From: Gemmatimonadota bacterium
GTDB taxonomy: Bacteria; Latescibacterota; UBA2968
NCBI GenBank assembly: GCA_002714465.1
Contig: PAXL01000026.1
Span: forward strand, 72,496-136,495
Direction: 5' to 3'
Length of the DNA: 64,000 nucleotides
The stretch's first letter is position 1, and the number at the start of each line of letters is the position of its first letter. Below the pieces are notes generated by a model. That model had not been told where the DNA came from, ran no database searches, and saw nothing but the letters and a program-made list of their open reading frames with translations. Made by a program: the position numbers and the translations under genes. Below, one piece after another: positions 1 to 9,192 of this stretch.

Positions 1-161
1 TAGGCCTTCCCGTCGTGCTCGGCGTGTGCCCGGACCACCTCTTTCTCCATCTCGCCTCTTACTGCGCACACGGGGCACAGAGCCTTTCTAGGGCCATCCT
101 TCGCGTAAGAGGGCCAAGCCCAGACCATCAAGGTCGCAACCAAGAGAACAATGCGTTTCAA
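1..161 (-). CDS. Secreted CxxC (YHS/metal-binding-like) protein, truncated at window edge
   Basis: An open frame enters at the left edge and begins at a TTG (159-161) preceded by a GAGGAG Shine-Dalgarno about six bases upstream. That Shine-Dalgarno overlaps the TGA stop of the upstream barrel-like gene, so the two are probably translationally coupled. The visible N-terminus is a Sec signal (K-R, then a hydrophobic run, then a W-P-S-Y-A-K-D cleavage region), followed by CPVC and a stretch of charged and His residues ending HDGKAY at the edge. CxxC followed by a GKAY strand is typical of YHS or heavy-metal-binding domains, which usually continue with YFCS..C, but that part lies outside the window. 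The domain assignment is inference from about 53 residues. The reading frame and start are directly seen. Confidence 0.6.
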   Translation of the reverse strand, partial: MKRIVLLVATLMVWAWPSYAKDGPRKALCPVCAVRGEMEKEVVRAHAEHDGKA

Positions 162-171
162 GCGAGGCTCC

Positions 172-825
172 TCAGATTCCTGCAGAAAGTGATATACCCA
201 TCGTATTGAGCCAGACGAGCATCAGGCTGACGCCATACCGATCAGCAAAGTAGTTGAACATCAAATGACCCCGTTCGCCGTCATACATAGAACGCACAGA
301 AAAGCCCTTACCGACCTCCAACCCCAGACCTACTGGAAAATTGAAACTCTCATCCCACTCTGAGTAGTTGAAACTGCCATAGATCGATACCCGGAGAGCG
401 GGTATGTATTTGCTGACGGTCGCAAAGTAGGACTGCTCGCCAGATGGCGACCCGACTCTGTCGGAGCTGGTTCCGAAAAACAGCGCAGGCCATGCCTCCG
501 TCTCGGTTATGAGAAACGCCGTGAACAAAGGACCGATCTCTTTGGCCTTCGGGTTGAACTCGACACCGACCTGGAGACGATTATGGATTCGGTAGTTCGC
601 CGTGAATCGCCATCTGGGTCGCTCCAAAGCGGTATCGACGAATCTTGCAGAGAATGTCAGTTTCGTGTGTATTCCACTCCCACGGAGTGGTGCGCCTTCG
701 CCAGGTCAGCCCACTCACGTAGGCGTCATCGAAAAAGAAGGCCGGTCAACCGTTAGGGAATCGGACTCAACTTCTTCTCCGAACGCTGTGGTTCCCGTAA
801 GGAACAGAAGCAAAAGAACTGTCAT
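172..825 (-). pseudogene. Outer-membrane beta-barrel-like protein, reading frame broken
   Basis: An ATG at 823-825 opens a good signal peptide (a run of Leu/Phe, TGTTAFG). The same frame later carries a long barrel-like C-terminal part of about 160 residues with alternating aromatic and hydrophobic residues (motifs ERPRWRFTANYRI, GTSSDRVGS, NYSEWDE) and no predicted cytoplasmic features. Two in-frame TGA codons (715-717 and 706-708) separate the halves. Between them another frame reads plausibly (FDDAYVSG). The simplest explanation is one base missing from the A-run at 732-736 plus one extra base near 703-708, compensating each other. This could be a real pseudogene or an assembly error in a homopolymer. 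The exact family is not recognised; similarity to YjbH-type exopolysaccharide barrel proteins is a guess. The 3' end overlaps the Shine-Dalgarno of the next gene. Confidence 0.55.
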
Positions 826-893
826 ATTGAAAAAAAATTATAAATGAACCAATTCGCAAGTTTGAGTTTGAATAAGACCGAACAAGGGCCGGG

Positions 894-1898
894 TCACACG
901 TAGATATCCCAGTCTCCCCATCCTCGTTGTATTTCCCGAACCTCTGCCATCGTCTCCTGATCAAAAATCTTCGCGTCCACGCCATGAACGCATTGCTCGA
1001 TCTCGACGACCGTCTTCGCACCTGGGATAACCGTCGTCACCTCCGGCATCGAAATCGTCCAGTGCAGGGCTGCCTCGGGTAGTGAAGAAATCCCATCAGA
1101 CCGATCGATTAGAAACTTGAACTCATCCGCCTTGTCCAGCTTCTCCTGAACCTTCTCCTTCGGCTGTCGAGCCTTTGGGTCTCCTTCGTTGAACGGGCCC
1201 TCAACCGTAAAAGAGTCTGTTAAAAATCCGTTCGCCAAGGACTCCCGCGCCACAAATCCGGTTCCTGTTTCATTTATAATCGGAAGTAGCACATCCACAG
1301 GCTCAGGCAGCATCAGAGATATACCAACCTGGACCACATCGATCGCACCGGACCGAAGAAAGGGCTCGATCGCATCGGCCCAGGTCTCCGAATAAAGGTG
1401 AAAGCTAAACCCCACTGCTCGGATCTTCCCCTCGGACTTAAGATCAGCCATCACGGAGAAGGTTTCATCAGGGTCGAAGAGACCGGGCTGATACGGTGTC
1501 GGTGTGTGGACGAAGTAGACGTCGAGATAGTCGGTCTGAAGTCTCTTGAGCGAGACCTCGATGCTCTCGGTGGCCCTGTCGGGCGAATAGTCCTCAATGA
1601 TGACACGCTTCCCTTCTGTATCCTTCGACAAGTATCGGCCGAATTTGGACGACAGAATCCAGCGATCACGTCTACCCTTCAGAGCACGACCACAGACCGT
1701 CTCGCTTCTGCCGTCTACACCATAACCATACATCGGTGCCGTATCGAGAAGCGTGACACCCAGTTCTTCTGCCCGATGTATGGCACGAATCGACTCATCA
1801 TCATCGGTGGCTCCATATGCGCCGCCGCCCATCGCCCAAGTACCTAAACCATATTCGCTCACCTCAATGCCCGTGTTCCCCAGCTGCTTGTATCTCAT
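894..1898 (-). CDS. Aldo/keto reductase
   Basis: Member of the AKR family, (beta/alpha)8 NAD(P)H-dependent carbonyl reductases or dehydrogenases. From the ATG at 1896-1898 the protein has 334 residues with the complete tetrad: Asp52 and Tyr57 (DTAPMYGYG), Lys85 (SSKFG) and His131 (FVHTPTP). The open frame extends 19 codons further upstream, but that part is low-complexity and precedes the usual MRYKQLG...VSEYGLGTW start, so the internal ATG is preferred. The sequence after the tetrad (GSYLS-type loop, PEAALHW, TVIPGAK) matches L-fucose- or galactose-dehydrogenase-like AKRs. It lies alone between a broken barrel gene and a gene-relic zone. The substrate cannot be fixed from sequence; a sugar or sugar lactone is likely given the neighbourhood. 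Confidence 0.88.
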   Translation of the reverse strand: MRYKQLGNTGIEVSEYGLGTWAMGGGAYGATDDDESIRAIHRAEELGVTLLDTAPMYGYGVDGRSETVCGRALKGRRDRWILSSKFGRYLSKDTEGKRVIIEDYSPDRATESIEVSLKRLQTDYLDVYFVHTPTPYQPGLFDPDETFSVMADLKSEGKIRAVGFSFHLYSETWADAIEPFLRSGAIDVVQVGISLMLPEPVDVLLPIINETGTGFVARESLANGFLTDSFTVEGPFNEGDPKARQPKEKVQEKLDKADEFKFLIDRSDGISSLPEAALHWTISMPEVTTVIPGAKTVVEIEQCVHGVDAKIFDQETMAEVREIQRGWGDWDIYV

Positions 1899-1966
1899 CC
1901 CCACTCCCTGTCTCAGTCTAAAGTCATTCCCGTCCCTCGGCGGAGCCTGTGCCAAGCTAAGCCGAG

Positions 1967-2141
1967 GTGCTCAAGATAGACTTCAACGGATTTCAGTCCT
2001 TCCAGAAGAACAGAAAACGAGATCGACTGGATTCTGTCCAGAGGAAACGTGAAAATCCTCAATTATCAGATCGTCGACTATAATGTGGGCGGTGTCTACC
2101 GGTCCGACTATAAACCGATACTCGTCGAGTATCAGATCTAG
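1967..2141 (+). pseudogene. Relic of endonuclease/exonuclease/phosphatase gene (3' end)
   Basis: Positions 2016-2141 translate to 41 residues ending in a stop (NEIDWILSRG...YKPILVEYQI). They align without gaps to the C-terminus of the intact gene ending at 3894, with 31 of 41 residues identical. Just upstream (1978-1986) the codons for DFN sit in a context like the GDFNA motif of that gene, but the roughly 40 residues between the two motifs are missing and there is no start. The catalytic His of SDHKPI is replaced by Tyr (SDYKPI). It is therefore a deleted, decayed copy, most likely left from a tandem duplication about 1 kb away. Confidence 0.75.
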
Positions 2142-3090
2142 CCTAATCCTAGGCCGTGATTCTCACGACGTCTCCTGTGTCAGGAGGCGCTCACCGAGAC
2201 GTTGGGCTTTTGCCGCTCTTTCCCGAAGCGCCTGCAACATACCGTCAGTAGTTTCTCGGATTGTAAGGTTCGAGCAGCTATACGGATTCGACTTCTTAGC
2301 TTCGTCGCTTTGAGCGACCCACTCCATTGGAATAGTAGACGAACCGGCCTTCGCGGATACCAGCCCGGACTTACTTACGGCAGTGCCGTCCGCATCGCGG
2401 CCAACGTAGCGCAGCCCTTATCCTCAAGCGTGGACACGTTCACTCCCCTCAGCGACAAGTTTTCTGCCTAAGCACAGATCGCTCATCCAATCTTTCAAAG
2501 AAACAACCGTTTCAGAAAACTTGACGCGTGAGTCATCTTTCCGTCAAGGTGACATCCCGCGAAGGTGCTGTAGAGCATCGGGGCAGGTCCCCCTTGTGGT
2601 TTAGGTGTAACGTCCTCTTCATGAAGACTACCAAAGGTATGCGATTAACGTCCCTTTTGCCATCCGTCCTAAGGCAGATACGAGGCAGACCGCCCGAACA
2701 TCATCGCGATTATCACTCACGACCTCAGTGCACATCTCGGCTGCTATGGCGTAGCAACCGTTCCATCACCCCGGTGACCCTATGTCGTGCGAGACCGAGG
2801 AGTTCCTTACGGACGAGTTGATTACGCTCTTGGAGACGACGGGTGATCTAATCCTGTGCGGCGGCATTGCCTGGCCGTCGGAAAAGGCCGCGATCATTGG
2901 CGACGCATAAGAGCGTGTTCGTTCGACTCTGGAGACTCGGCAAAGTGACCCGCAGCATCGTCGACAGTGGGTGCCGACCTAGTGACGCCCCTGTATAGCG
3001 ATATGACACGGTGCACATCTTAGGTGATTCCGATCCAGATTCGAGGTTTCTGGATCAGGTGTGTAACGCAAACCTCGGATAAGGATTGAA
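2142..3090. other. Decayed intergenic region with gene fragments
   Basis: About 950 bases without an intact gene. Three coding-like scraps can be seen. On the plus strand, 2691-2776 is a sulfatase N-terminus relic, listed separately. Also on plus, 2782-2910 is an open 42-codon stretch (contains LILCGGIAWPSEKAAIIGD) of unknown family. On the minus strand, 2163-2327 is an open 54-codon stretch starting MEWVAQSDEAKK and ending LLTQETS, also unrecognised. None has a convincing Shine-Dalgarno and full domain. I read the region as a gene graveyard between two copies of the same exonuclease-like gene. Confidence 0.5.
2691..2776 (+). pseudogene. Sulfatase N-terminal fragment
   Basis: The frame reads RPNIIAIITHDLSAHLGCYG then VATVPSP and a stop. 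This is the first beta-strand, metal-binding Asp and GCYG loop of arylsulfatase-family enzymes (PNIIxIxxHDLGxHLGCYG). The catalytic CxPSR segment and everything after it are absent. It is a short remnant of a third sulfatase gene, consistent with decay in this interval. Confidence 0.55.
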
Positions 3091-3894
3091 ATGCCCCACA
3101 ACATCAAGCTTATGACATATAACTTGAAGTTCGCGAGTCCCAAGTTTGATCCGCCGTGGGGAGTGCGACGCGACATGCAGGTGAACTTGTTCCGTCAGCA
3201 CCTACCCGATGTCATCGGGACACAGGAAGGCTTGAAAGAGCAGATCGACTACCTAATGGATCAGCTACCCGAATACTTGGTGGTCGGAGAGGGTCGCAAA
3301 GGTGGCGACGATGACGAACACATGGCGATGTTCATTAGGCGGGACCGACTTCGTCTCAGAGAGCTAGGGAGCTTCCAACTCTCGGAGACACCGAATGTGA
3401 TTGGCAGTGGACCGGCCAACAACCCCCGAATGGTCACTTGGGCACGCCTAGCGCTTATCAATCGACTGACCGGAGGTGCGAACCCCTATCCGATGGACTA
3501 CAGAGGACACTGGGAGAACACACAGGAGTTCTACGTATTCAACACCCACCTGGATGTGGGCAAAGACCGGCATCTGGCAAGACTCAGCAGCGCAAGGCTC
3601 ATCACGAAAAAGATCCACGCACTCGACCGATTTGGTGAGTGGACTGAACCGCGCCCGATCTTCCTGCTCGGAGACTTCAACGCTCGCCCTAAGGGCGAGG
3701 TACACCGGGCGCTCGTCGGGGGAGAAGACTCCGATGGAGCCTGTTTTACGGACAGTACTGCGGACGGGAACGAGATTGACTGGATCCTGTCCAGAGGGAA
3801 GGCTGAGGTCCTTGATTACCAGATCGTGGATTACCATGTGGAAGGTGTCTACCCATCGGACCATAAACCGATACTCGTCCAGTATCAGATCTAG
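3091..3894 (+). CDS. Endonuclease/exonuclease/phosphatase family protein
   Basis: A 267-residue Mg-dependent phosphoesterase of the EEP fold. Motifs run in the family order: TYNLKF with the metal-site Asn (residues 9-14), TQEG with the catalytic Glu (about 44-47), NTHLD (about 150-154), GDFNA (about 194-198), EIDWIL (about 230-235) and the C-terminal SDHKPI. No signal peptide is visible, so it is probably cytoplasmic. An AAGGA-type Shine-Dalgarno lies about eight bases before the ATG. Such stand-alone EEP proteins act on diverse phosphodiesters, and the sugar-metabolism context does not identify the substrate. A degraded copy of its 3' end lies at 1967-2141. Confidence 0.88.
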   Translation: MPHNIKLMTYNLKFASPKFDPPWGVRRDMQVNLFRQHLPDVIGTQEGLKEQIDYLMDQLPEYLVVGEGRKGGDDDEHMAMFIRRDRLRLRELGSFQLSETPNVIGSGPANNPRMVTWARLALINRLTGGANPYPMDYRGHWENTQEFYVFNTHLDVGKDRHLARLSSARLITKKIHALDRFGEWTEPRPIFLLGDFNARPKGEVHRALVGGEDSDGACFTDSTADGNEIDWILSRGKAEVLDYQIVDYHVEGVYPSDHKPILVQYQI

Positions 3895-4052
3895 ACTGGT
3901 CCTGGACCACGAGCTCAGTCACCCACACCTGGCCAGACGTTCTTCCAGACCCCGAACTGGGGCCAGTATGCCGCCAGACCGATGCTGACCGGTCTGACTT
4001 TGCCTCTCCCATTCGACATCATCATCTCCAAGTTTCAGTCTCTTTCCCGCTT

Positions 4053-4949
4053 TCAGCTACCGGTCGTCAGGTTGGCAATCAGGTAATCCGACGGCGTCTC
4101 ATGGATCACATTCGTAGCACCAGGATACACGACCTCGCACGTCACCCCGAGTTCTTGGCAACGAGCTTGGAGCTTCACCCCGAAATTGGCCGTGTGTGTC
4201 GGATCCTTCTGCTGTTCCCCGACAGCTGGAGGGGCACCATAAAACAGGCATACCGGAGGTGCTGAAGCATCAACGAGGTAATACGGAGAATACTCCGCAA
4301 TCCAGGGAAGAATCTCCTCTCGATCTTCGATAAACTGAGCGAAGTCCTTCTTCCCGAAGGCATGGGCACCATATCTACTGTTTGGCGTCCATTCCTTCAT
4401 TTGTGCTGGATCGAGCGTAGTCTGAGGCCCTCGAACTGCAGCAAACAGTAGCCGCGTCGACTCTCGCACGACAGGATCATCGCCCTGCGGATCGGCAAGG
4501 TCGGTATGGTAAGCCAGCCACAAGCTGGAGCAGGCCCCCGCCGATCCACCCGCAGCAGCGATACGCTCTTTGTCTATGTTCCACTCTTCCGCCTTGCTGC
4601 GAACAAACTGCAGTGCGCGGGCCGCGTCATACAGGGGAGCCTTTACAGGTGGAATGACATCACCAACATGACGCATCAGTCTATAGTTGATCGCAACGAC
4701 CGAGATACCTGCCTCTAGGAGAGCCCTCGCATCTACAAATCTCTGCATCCGTTCCTTGCTGCCCCCGGTCCACCCGCCACCGTGGATGACGAACACCAGT
4801 GGTGTCGGCTCCTCCGACGACGCCTTCCAGAAATCGAGTATGTGGCGCTCGTGCCCCCCATAAGGGACACCGGACAGGGTCGCTTCAGGGACGTATCCCT
4901 CGTAAACCAGTTTATCGTCCTGCTCTTCTTCAGCCACAGTCTTCCTCAC
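4053..4949 (-). CDS. Alpha/beta hydrolase (carboxylesterase, BD-FAE/HSL-like)
   Basis: A 298-residue alpha/beta hydrolase with an HGGGW oxyanion-hole motif (about residue 57) and a GGSAGA nucleophile elbow (Ser about 137), as in hormone-sensitive-lipase-like and BD-FAE esterases. A late Asp or Glu and the IHE near the C-terminus supply acid and His. It starts at GTG (4947-4949), only 20 bases after the stop of the upstream sulfatase, so the two form an operon. There is no signal peptide. Next to sulfatases and lyases, deacetylation or deesterification of polysaccharide fragments is a reasonable but unproven role. Confidence 0.85.
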   Translation of the reverse strand: MRKTVAEEEQDDKLVYEGYVPEATLSGVPYGGHERHILDFWKASSEEPTPLVFVIHGGGWTGGSKERMQRFVDARALLEAGISVVAINYRLMRHVGDVIPPVKAPLYDAARALQFVRSKAEEWNIDKERIAAAGGSAGACSSLWLAYHTDLADPQGDDPVVRESTRLLFAAVRGPQTTLDPAQMKEWTPNSRYGAHAFGKKDFAQFIEDREEILPWIAEYSPYYLVDASAPPVCLFYGAPPAVGEQQKDPTHTANFGVKLQARCQELGVTCEVVYPGATNVIHETPSDYLIANLTTGS

Positions 4950-4968
4950 CTTCGTGGGTCCTCTTTGC

Positions 4969-6330
4969 CTATCGCGAGTAGGGTACTTCCCCAGTCTGGT
5001 TCACCTCGTATCCCCACTTGTCCAGGTAGTAATCCCCCTCCCTAAAGGGATCGTCAATTTTGTCAAGTTGTCTCTGGAGCTCTTGTTCCAAGGTTGCCTG
5101 AGTCTCTCTTGCATCTGCCGAGTCTGCCAGATTCTCCAGTTGATACGGATCCTCCACATCGTTGAACAGATAGCGTTCTCCGTCCCCTGTCCGCACATAG
5201 GTGTGACTGTGCGTCCGTAACGCCCTGTAGGCAGGGTCGAGGTAGTTCTTCCCGCTGAATGGCGACACGCTCATGTACAGCGCCGTGTGATCATCGATTT
5301 CGACAGCTTCTCGTACACACGCCGACAAGTCACGCCCCTCTACAGCTTCGGGAATGTCGAGCCCACACAGACTCAGCAGAGTCGGCATGATGTCCACAGT
5401 TCCAAACGGAGTCGTCGCTTTCCGTCCCTGTTGATCCTCAGTCAGCGGTGGATATCTCAGGAGATACGGGACACGGCAGGATTCGTCCCAGAAGATCTGT
5501 TTCTTGCAGGGTGTGTGGTCGTGCGATCCCATCATTTCCCCATGATCTGAGGCAAATATAAGGATCGTGTTTTCCTCAAGGTCCAGATTCTTCAGGGTCT
5601 CGACGACTGTCGCTATACATCCGTCGAGCGCATCGATATGTGCATAATAGCCGGCAGCCTCTTTCCTACAGAACGCTTCCGATTCTGCATCCTCAAAGGC
5701 GACGTTCGGTGAAAACTGGATGGCCTCCGGATCAAACCTGTCCTGAAACTCTTTGGGAGCATTGTTGTGCGGAAAATGTGGTGGTCCAAGGGATAAGGTC
5801 AGAAAAAATGGCTTCTCGAGGTGTTGGCGGATGTATTCACAGGCATCTTCAGTCTGGGCAAAGGCATCGTAGCCCGACCACGTCTTGATTATCGGATCAT
5901 CGCCCTCGTAGTACTCCGAATTCTGGTAATTGTGTGTGCACTCGAGGACCTTCCAGTAGTCGAAGCCCTGCCGTCGTTCGGGTGGGATGCAGCTAGCTCG
6001 GCCGTGCCCGTCCACGTGCCATTTACCAATGTAGCCTGTCTCGTATCCGCCGGCCTTGAACACCTTGCCGATACTCTGTTCGTCCGGGTTCAGCGGGATG
6101 TCATTCATGAACATCCCGGTGGTGGTCGGATACCTGCCGGTCAGAAGAGCGGCCCTTGCAGGTGTGCAGACCGGCGCCGTCCCGATGGCATTAGTGAAAT
6201 CGATCGACTCGGAGGCAAGCCGGTCGATGTTCGGAGTAATGGCGTTGGGATCACCGTTGTAGCCGGTCGCCTTTGCACGCCATTGGTCGGTAAGGATGTA
6301 GACAACATTGGGTTTATCTGATGTGGGCAT
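4969..6330 (-). CDS. Arylsulfatase-family sulfatase (Cys-type)
   Basis: A 453-residue sulfatase. The N-terminal PNVVYILTDQWR holds the metal-binding Asp15. The signature VCTPARAALLTGR places the Cys to be converted to formylglycine at residue 55. SDHGEMMGSH and CKKQIFWDESCRVP follow, as in family S1 enzymes. There is no signal peptide, which suggests cytoplasmic desulfation of imported oligosaccharides or export by another route. A GGAG Shine-Dalgarno lies seven bases before the ATG. Hydrolysis of O-sulfate esters needs a formylglycine-generating enzyme or anSME, and neither is encoded in this window. Confidence 0.93.
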   Translation of the reverse strand: MPTSDKPNVVYILTDQWRAKATGYNGDPNAITPNIDRLASESIDFTNAIGTAPVCTPARAALLTGRYPTTTGMFMNDIPLNPDEQSIGKVFKAGGYETGYIGKWHVDGHGRASCIPPERRQGFDYWKVLECTHNYQNSEYYEGDDPIIKTWSGYDAFAQTEDACEYIRQHLEKPFFLTLSLGPPHFPHNNAPKEFQDRFDPEAIQFSPNVAFEDAESEAFCRKEAAGYYAHIDALDGCIATVVETLKNLDLEENTILIFASDHGEMMGSHDHTPCKKQIFWDESCRVPYLLRYPPLTEDQQGRKATTPFGTVDIMPTLLSLCGLDIPEAVEGRDLSACVREAVEIDDHTALYMSVSPFSGKNYLDPAYRALRTHSHTYVRTGDGERYLFNDVEDPYQLENLADSADARETQATLEQELQRQLDKIDDPFREGDYYLDKWGYEVNQTGEVPYSR

Positions 6331-6520
6331 CTACTGTCTCCAAGGGTGTGATTTCTTAGCAACCGTCGCGCCAATCCCTCGACCAGCCTCGGGATGAACT
6401 TCGGTCGGCATACAGTCTATACGTGGGAGCAATTAGTTGGATTCCCGATGGAGCCTACTCTGAGCACAATAGAAAGGTCAGGAATGCCCTACGACCATCG
6501 AATAAAAGTCGCAAGGCGCC

Positions 6521-9073
6521 CTAGTATGAGAAGTCGAGATCCAGCCGCCCGCCATCATAAGTAATCTTGACCTGACCACTCTTGTAGCTAGACTTCAAGT
6601 ACGGACTATCGAAAGTCATCGGATGGTTGTAGTCCACGGGCTCCCCGCCGATGGTCGGAATCTGTGACACACCCGTATTGAGGACAATCTCTTTTGCGCT
6701 GTGACTGCAGCCTGTATAGACCAGGATGTGATCGCCAGGGACAACGGTCTTGTAAAGATCGAGTGAGCAGCCGAGCACAGCATTCCTGAATGCGTCAAGC
6801 GAAACGTAGTCCGCAGTTCGACCTGCTTCGATGATCACAGGCGTGTGCGCGTCAGCCAGATGCAAGATGTCGCCGTCCTCGTTCCATTTGTAGGCGTCCT
6901 CTCGAAGCTTCACCGTAGGTGCATCCTGGGGCGCGTTGAAAAAAACCTGGTTCCCTTCCGTCTTGACCTTCTTCTCTCTCTCATAGGATTCATCCCAGAG
7001 GATTGGGCGTACGGCCGCATAGGCGTTCCCCCGCTGAAGAAACAGCCACCCCGCGTGCTCCTCAAGCCGATCCCAGTCCTTTCCGGTCCAGATACCAATC
7101 GGCTGATTATAGTCGGCGTTCGTCGGGAACCACTCCGGATGGACGGCATACCAACGACGCGACTGCTGCAGTATCAACGTCTGCTCGTGGTGGACCGTCT
7201 GGAACATCGCCTCGAGCTCGTACGGGTTCTTTTGGCCTTTCTTGTTCAGCCCCTCCGGAAGACTGACTGGGACAATCCTGGATTCCGCGGACTGGGCGAA
7301 CGTCATGCCGTTCCACCGGCCTGAAATGCTCAGGTGTGAGTGGATGGCAGACGGGTGATCCATCTGCGTTCCTAGCGTGTAGTCCGGCGTGATGTATGTG
7401 CTTTTCAGGAAGCGCGAATCCGTATCGACAACGAGTGATCTTTCTCGTCCAAGAGGCCGGGGCAGATGGTTCTCTTCTTCCCCAATTCCACGGGCTCTGT
7501 AGGAATAGCACCCCATCCCATCGCGATCGAGAGCCATCCCCCAGACAGCCCAGGGCAGCCTGTAGTCGTTGATCAGATTCCAGTACCACCACACACCTGC
7601 GTTCCCCGCCCCCCCGAGATGGAAGTCGATCAGACCATTCGCATCGTTACGGTAGACGGTGTGGTGATGCCTGGTCTTAGGGCCGCCACGAACACCCGAG
7701 ATCGACACCTGTGCCCACTCCGCCCAAAAAAGCGTGAGAAAATCACCGACTACCTCGTGCAACTCTTCGTCACCGCTGTACTGGTAGACGAGGTCAACCA
7801 TGTTCAAAGTGTGTTTTGTGTATCCGGGAGATGCGTATTCGAGGAAGAATCCACGTTCGGCACGACTTCTGAAGTAGCTCTTCATGTAGATGAGCCAGGC
7901 CTCGTAGTGGGCTTTGGCTTTGTACTCGTTGCCGTCGGCGAGATTCCCACGACCCCCACCATTTCGTTTCGCTGGATCGATCCCCGGGCCATAATAACCG
8001 GCATGACCATAGTGGTAGCTTCCCCCAAAACCGTAGTCCGGATAGACACGATCGCGGTAATCCGGTTCGTCCCTGAATATGCGCGAGGTGACCAGATTGC
8101 AAGCCTTGGCATTGAGATCGTGATTTTCGCTCCCATCCAACCACCAGGTGCTCTCTCTTGCCAAGGCGATATCGTTCTTGACGGCCGTACGGTCCCAAAG
8201 CGTCTCCAGAAGGAGCCCCTCTGTTTCTGGCGTCATCCTCCCCGGGTAATTCCCACAACGGTTTGAAAAAAGGTAGTAGAATCGACAGTAGAGAGGCGTG
8301 TGCAGGAGGCTCCAAACATTCTCATCGGAGCTCTTCCTAAGCTCCTCAACGAGGACCCGATTGGCCATTTCGAGGTCCTCGTTGAGCATCATCTTAGCGA
8401 AAGCCGCTACGACAACGTTGAGGCCGGGGCTCTCGTCATCAGCGGAGGCTCTCCTAAATGCATCCTCTACGCGTGCAGATCGACTTGTCTCTGCTTCTGC
8501 CATCCGCTGAGCGAGCGCCTTGTCTGTAATACCGATGAGGGCCTCATTCCCCTCGAAGCAAACACCATCGAGATGAATACGTGAGCTCTGGCCGAACTGC
8601 GCTTGAAACTCGACAGAAGCCGCATTCCCCCAGTCGAAATCGTCAGGCCCTTTCAACTGGTCGAGCGGAATCACCAACTCCTGCCACTCGTCCGGCGGCC
8701 ACTCTGGAATGCCGCAGGCAATCTGCCGTCCTTCAGAATCGATCACGAACACTTCCCACGATCGACTCGACTCACCCTCGACCTTCACCCAAAGTCGGAG
8801 TTGCTTGTAGTGCGAAAGGTCCCAACGCTCTCCCCATAGCCCCGAAACAAAGCCGAATCTAGACTGCAAGCCGGTTTCAGCGGGCGTGTAAACCAAGCTG
8901 AGATCTCCGACGACACGGTCAGCGTGGTCCAGAGCCACACCACTTGGCCTATACCCGTTAGCACGACGTTCTTCGAGAGAGCCATCGATATGCTCACCCC
9001 CTTTCCCTACCCCGAACAACCGAAGTTCTTCGTCCCAGAAGTCCAGTAATCTGTTGTCCAAATCCTCCCCCAT
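6521..9073 (-). CDS. Large alpha/alpha-toroid polysaccharide-active protein with N-terminal carbohydrate-binding-like domain
   Basis: About 850 residues. Residues ~40-180 form a jelly-roll-like segment (DLSHYKQLRLWVKVEG, WQELVIPLDQL, FQAQFGQSSRIHLDGVCF) of the CBM11/CIA30 type. The middle (about 200-520) is helical with aromatic, Tyr- and His-rich stretches typical of polysaccharide-lyase or heparinase-like toroids. The C-terminal part is beta-rich (GRTADYVSLDAF, DHILVYTGCSHSAK). No signal peptide is apparent. The precise PL/GH family is not recognised. ATG 9071-9073 is preferred to a GTG eight codons upstream because GGAG precedes it. It lies between two sulfatases, which supports action on a sulfated glycan. 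Confidence 0.75.
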   Translation of the reverse strand: MGEDLDNRLLDFWDEELRLFGVGKGGEHIDGSLEERRANGYRPSGVALDHADRVVGDLSLVYTPAETGLQSRFGFVSGLWGERWDLSHYKQLRLWVKVEGESSRSWEVFVIDSEGRQIACGIPEWPPDEWQELVIPLDQLKGPDDFDWGNAASVEFQAQFGQSSRIHLDGVCFEGNEALIGITDKALAQRMAEAETSRSARVEDAFRRASADDESPGLNVVVAAFAKMMLNEDLEMANRVLVEELRKSSDENVWSLLHTPLYCRFYYLFSNRCGNYPGRMTPETEGLLLETLWDRTAVKNDIALARESTWWLDGSENHDLNAKACNLVTSRIFRDEPDYRDRVYPDYGFGGSYHYGHAGYYGPGIDPAKRNGGGRGNLADGNEYKAKAHYEAWLIYMKSYFRSRAERGFFLEYASPGYTKHTLNMVDLVYQYSGDEELHEVVGDFLTLFWAEWAQVSISGVRGGPKTRHHHTVYRNDANGLIDFHLGGAGNAGVWWYWNLINDYRLPWAVWGMALDRDGMGCYSYRARGIGEEENHLPRPLGRERSLVVDTDSRFLKSTYITPDYTLGTQMDHPSAIHSHLSISGRWNGMTFAQSAESRIVPVSLPEGLNKKGQKNPYELEAMFQTVHHEQTLILQQSRRWYAVHPEWFPTNADYNQPIGIWTGKDWDRLEEHAGWLFLQRGNAYAAVRPILWDESYEREKKVKTEGNQVFFNAPQDAPTVKLREDAYKWNEDGDILHLADAHTPVIIEAGRTADYVSLDAFRNAVLGCSLDLYKTVVPGDHILVYTGCSHSAKEIVLNTGVSQIPTIGGEPVDYNHPMTFDSPYLKSSYKSGQVKITYDGGRLDLDFSY

Positions 9074-9192
9074 CCCATCGTGTCTCCGGGACTCCACACC
9101 TGCCCGCTACTTGCACGGTCAGCCGGAACTCCCATTTCGTAATTTTTGGGTTCCCCACCTTCATTGGGGCAAGCTTTCGTGGCCGACCTTTG

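Noticed and set aside
7466..8266. 266-codon plus-strand open frame
   Set aside because: Lies entirely antisense to the toroid gene at 6521-9073, has no domain or ribosome site, and is an ordinary shadow frame.
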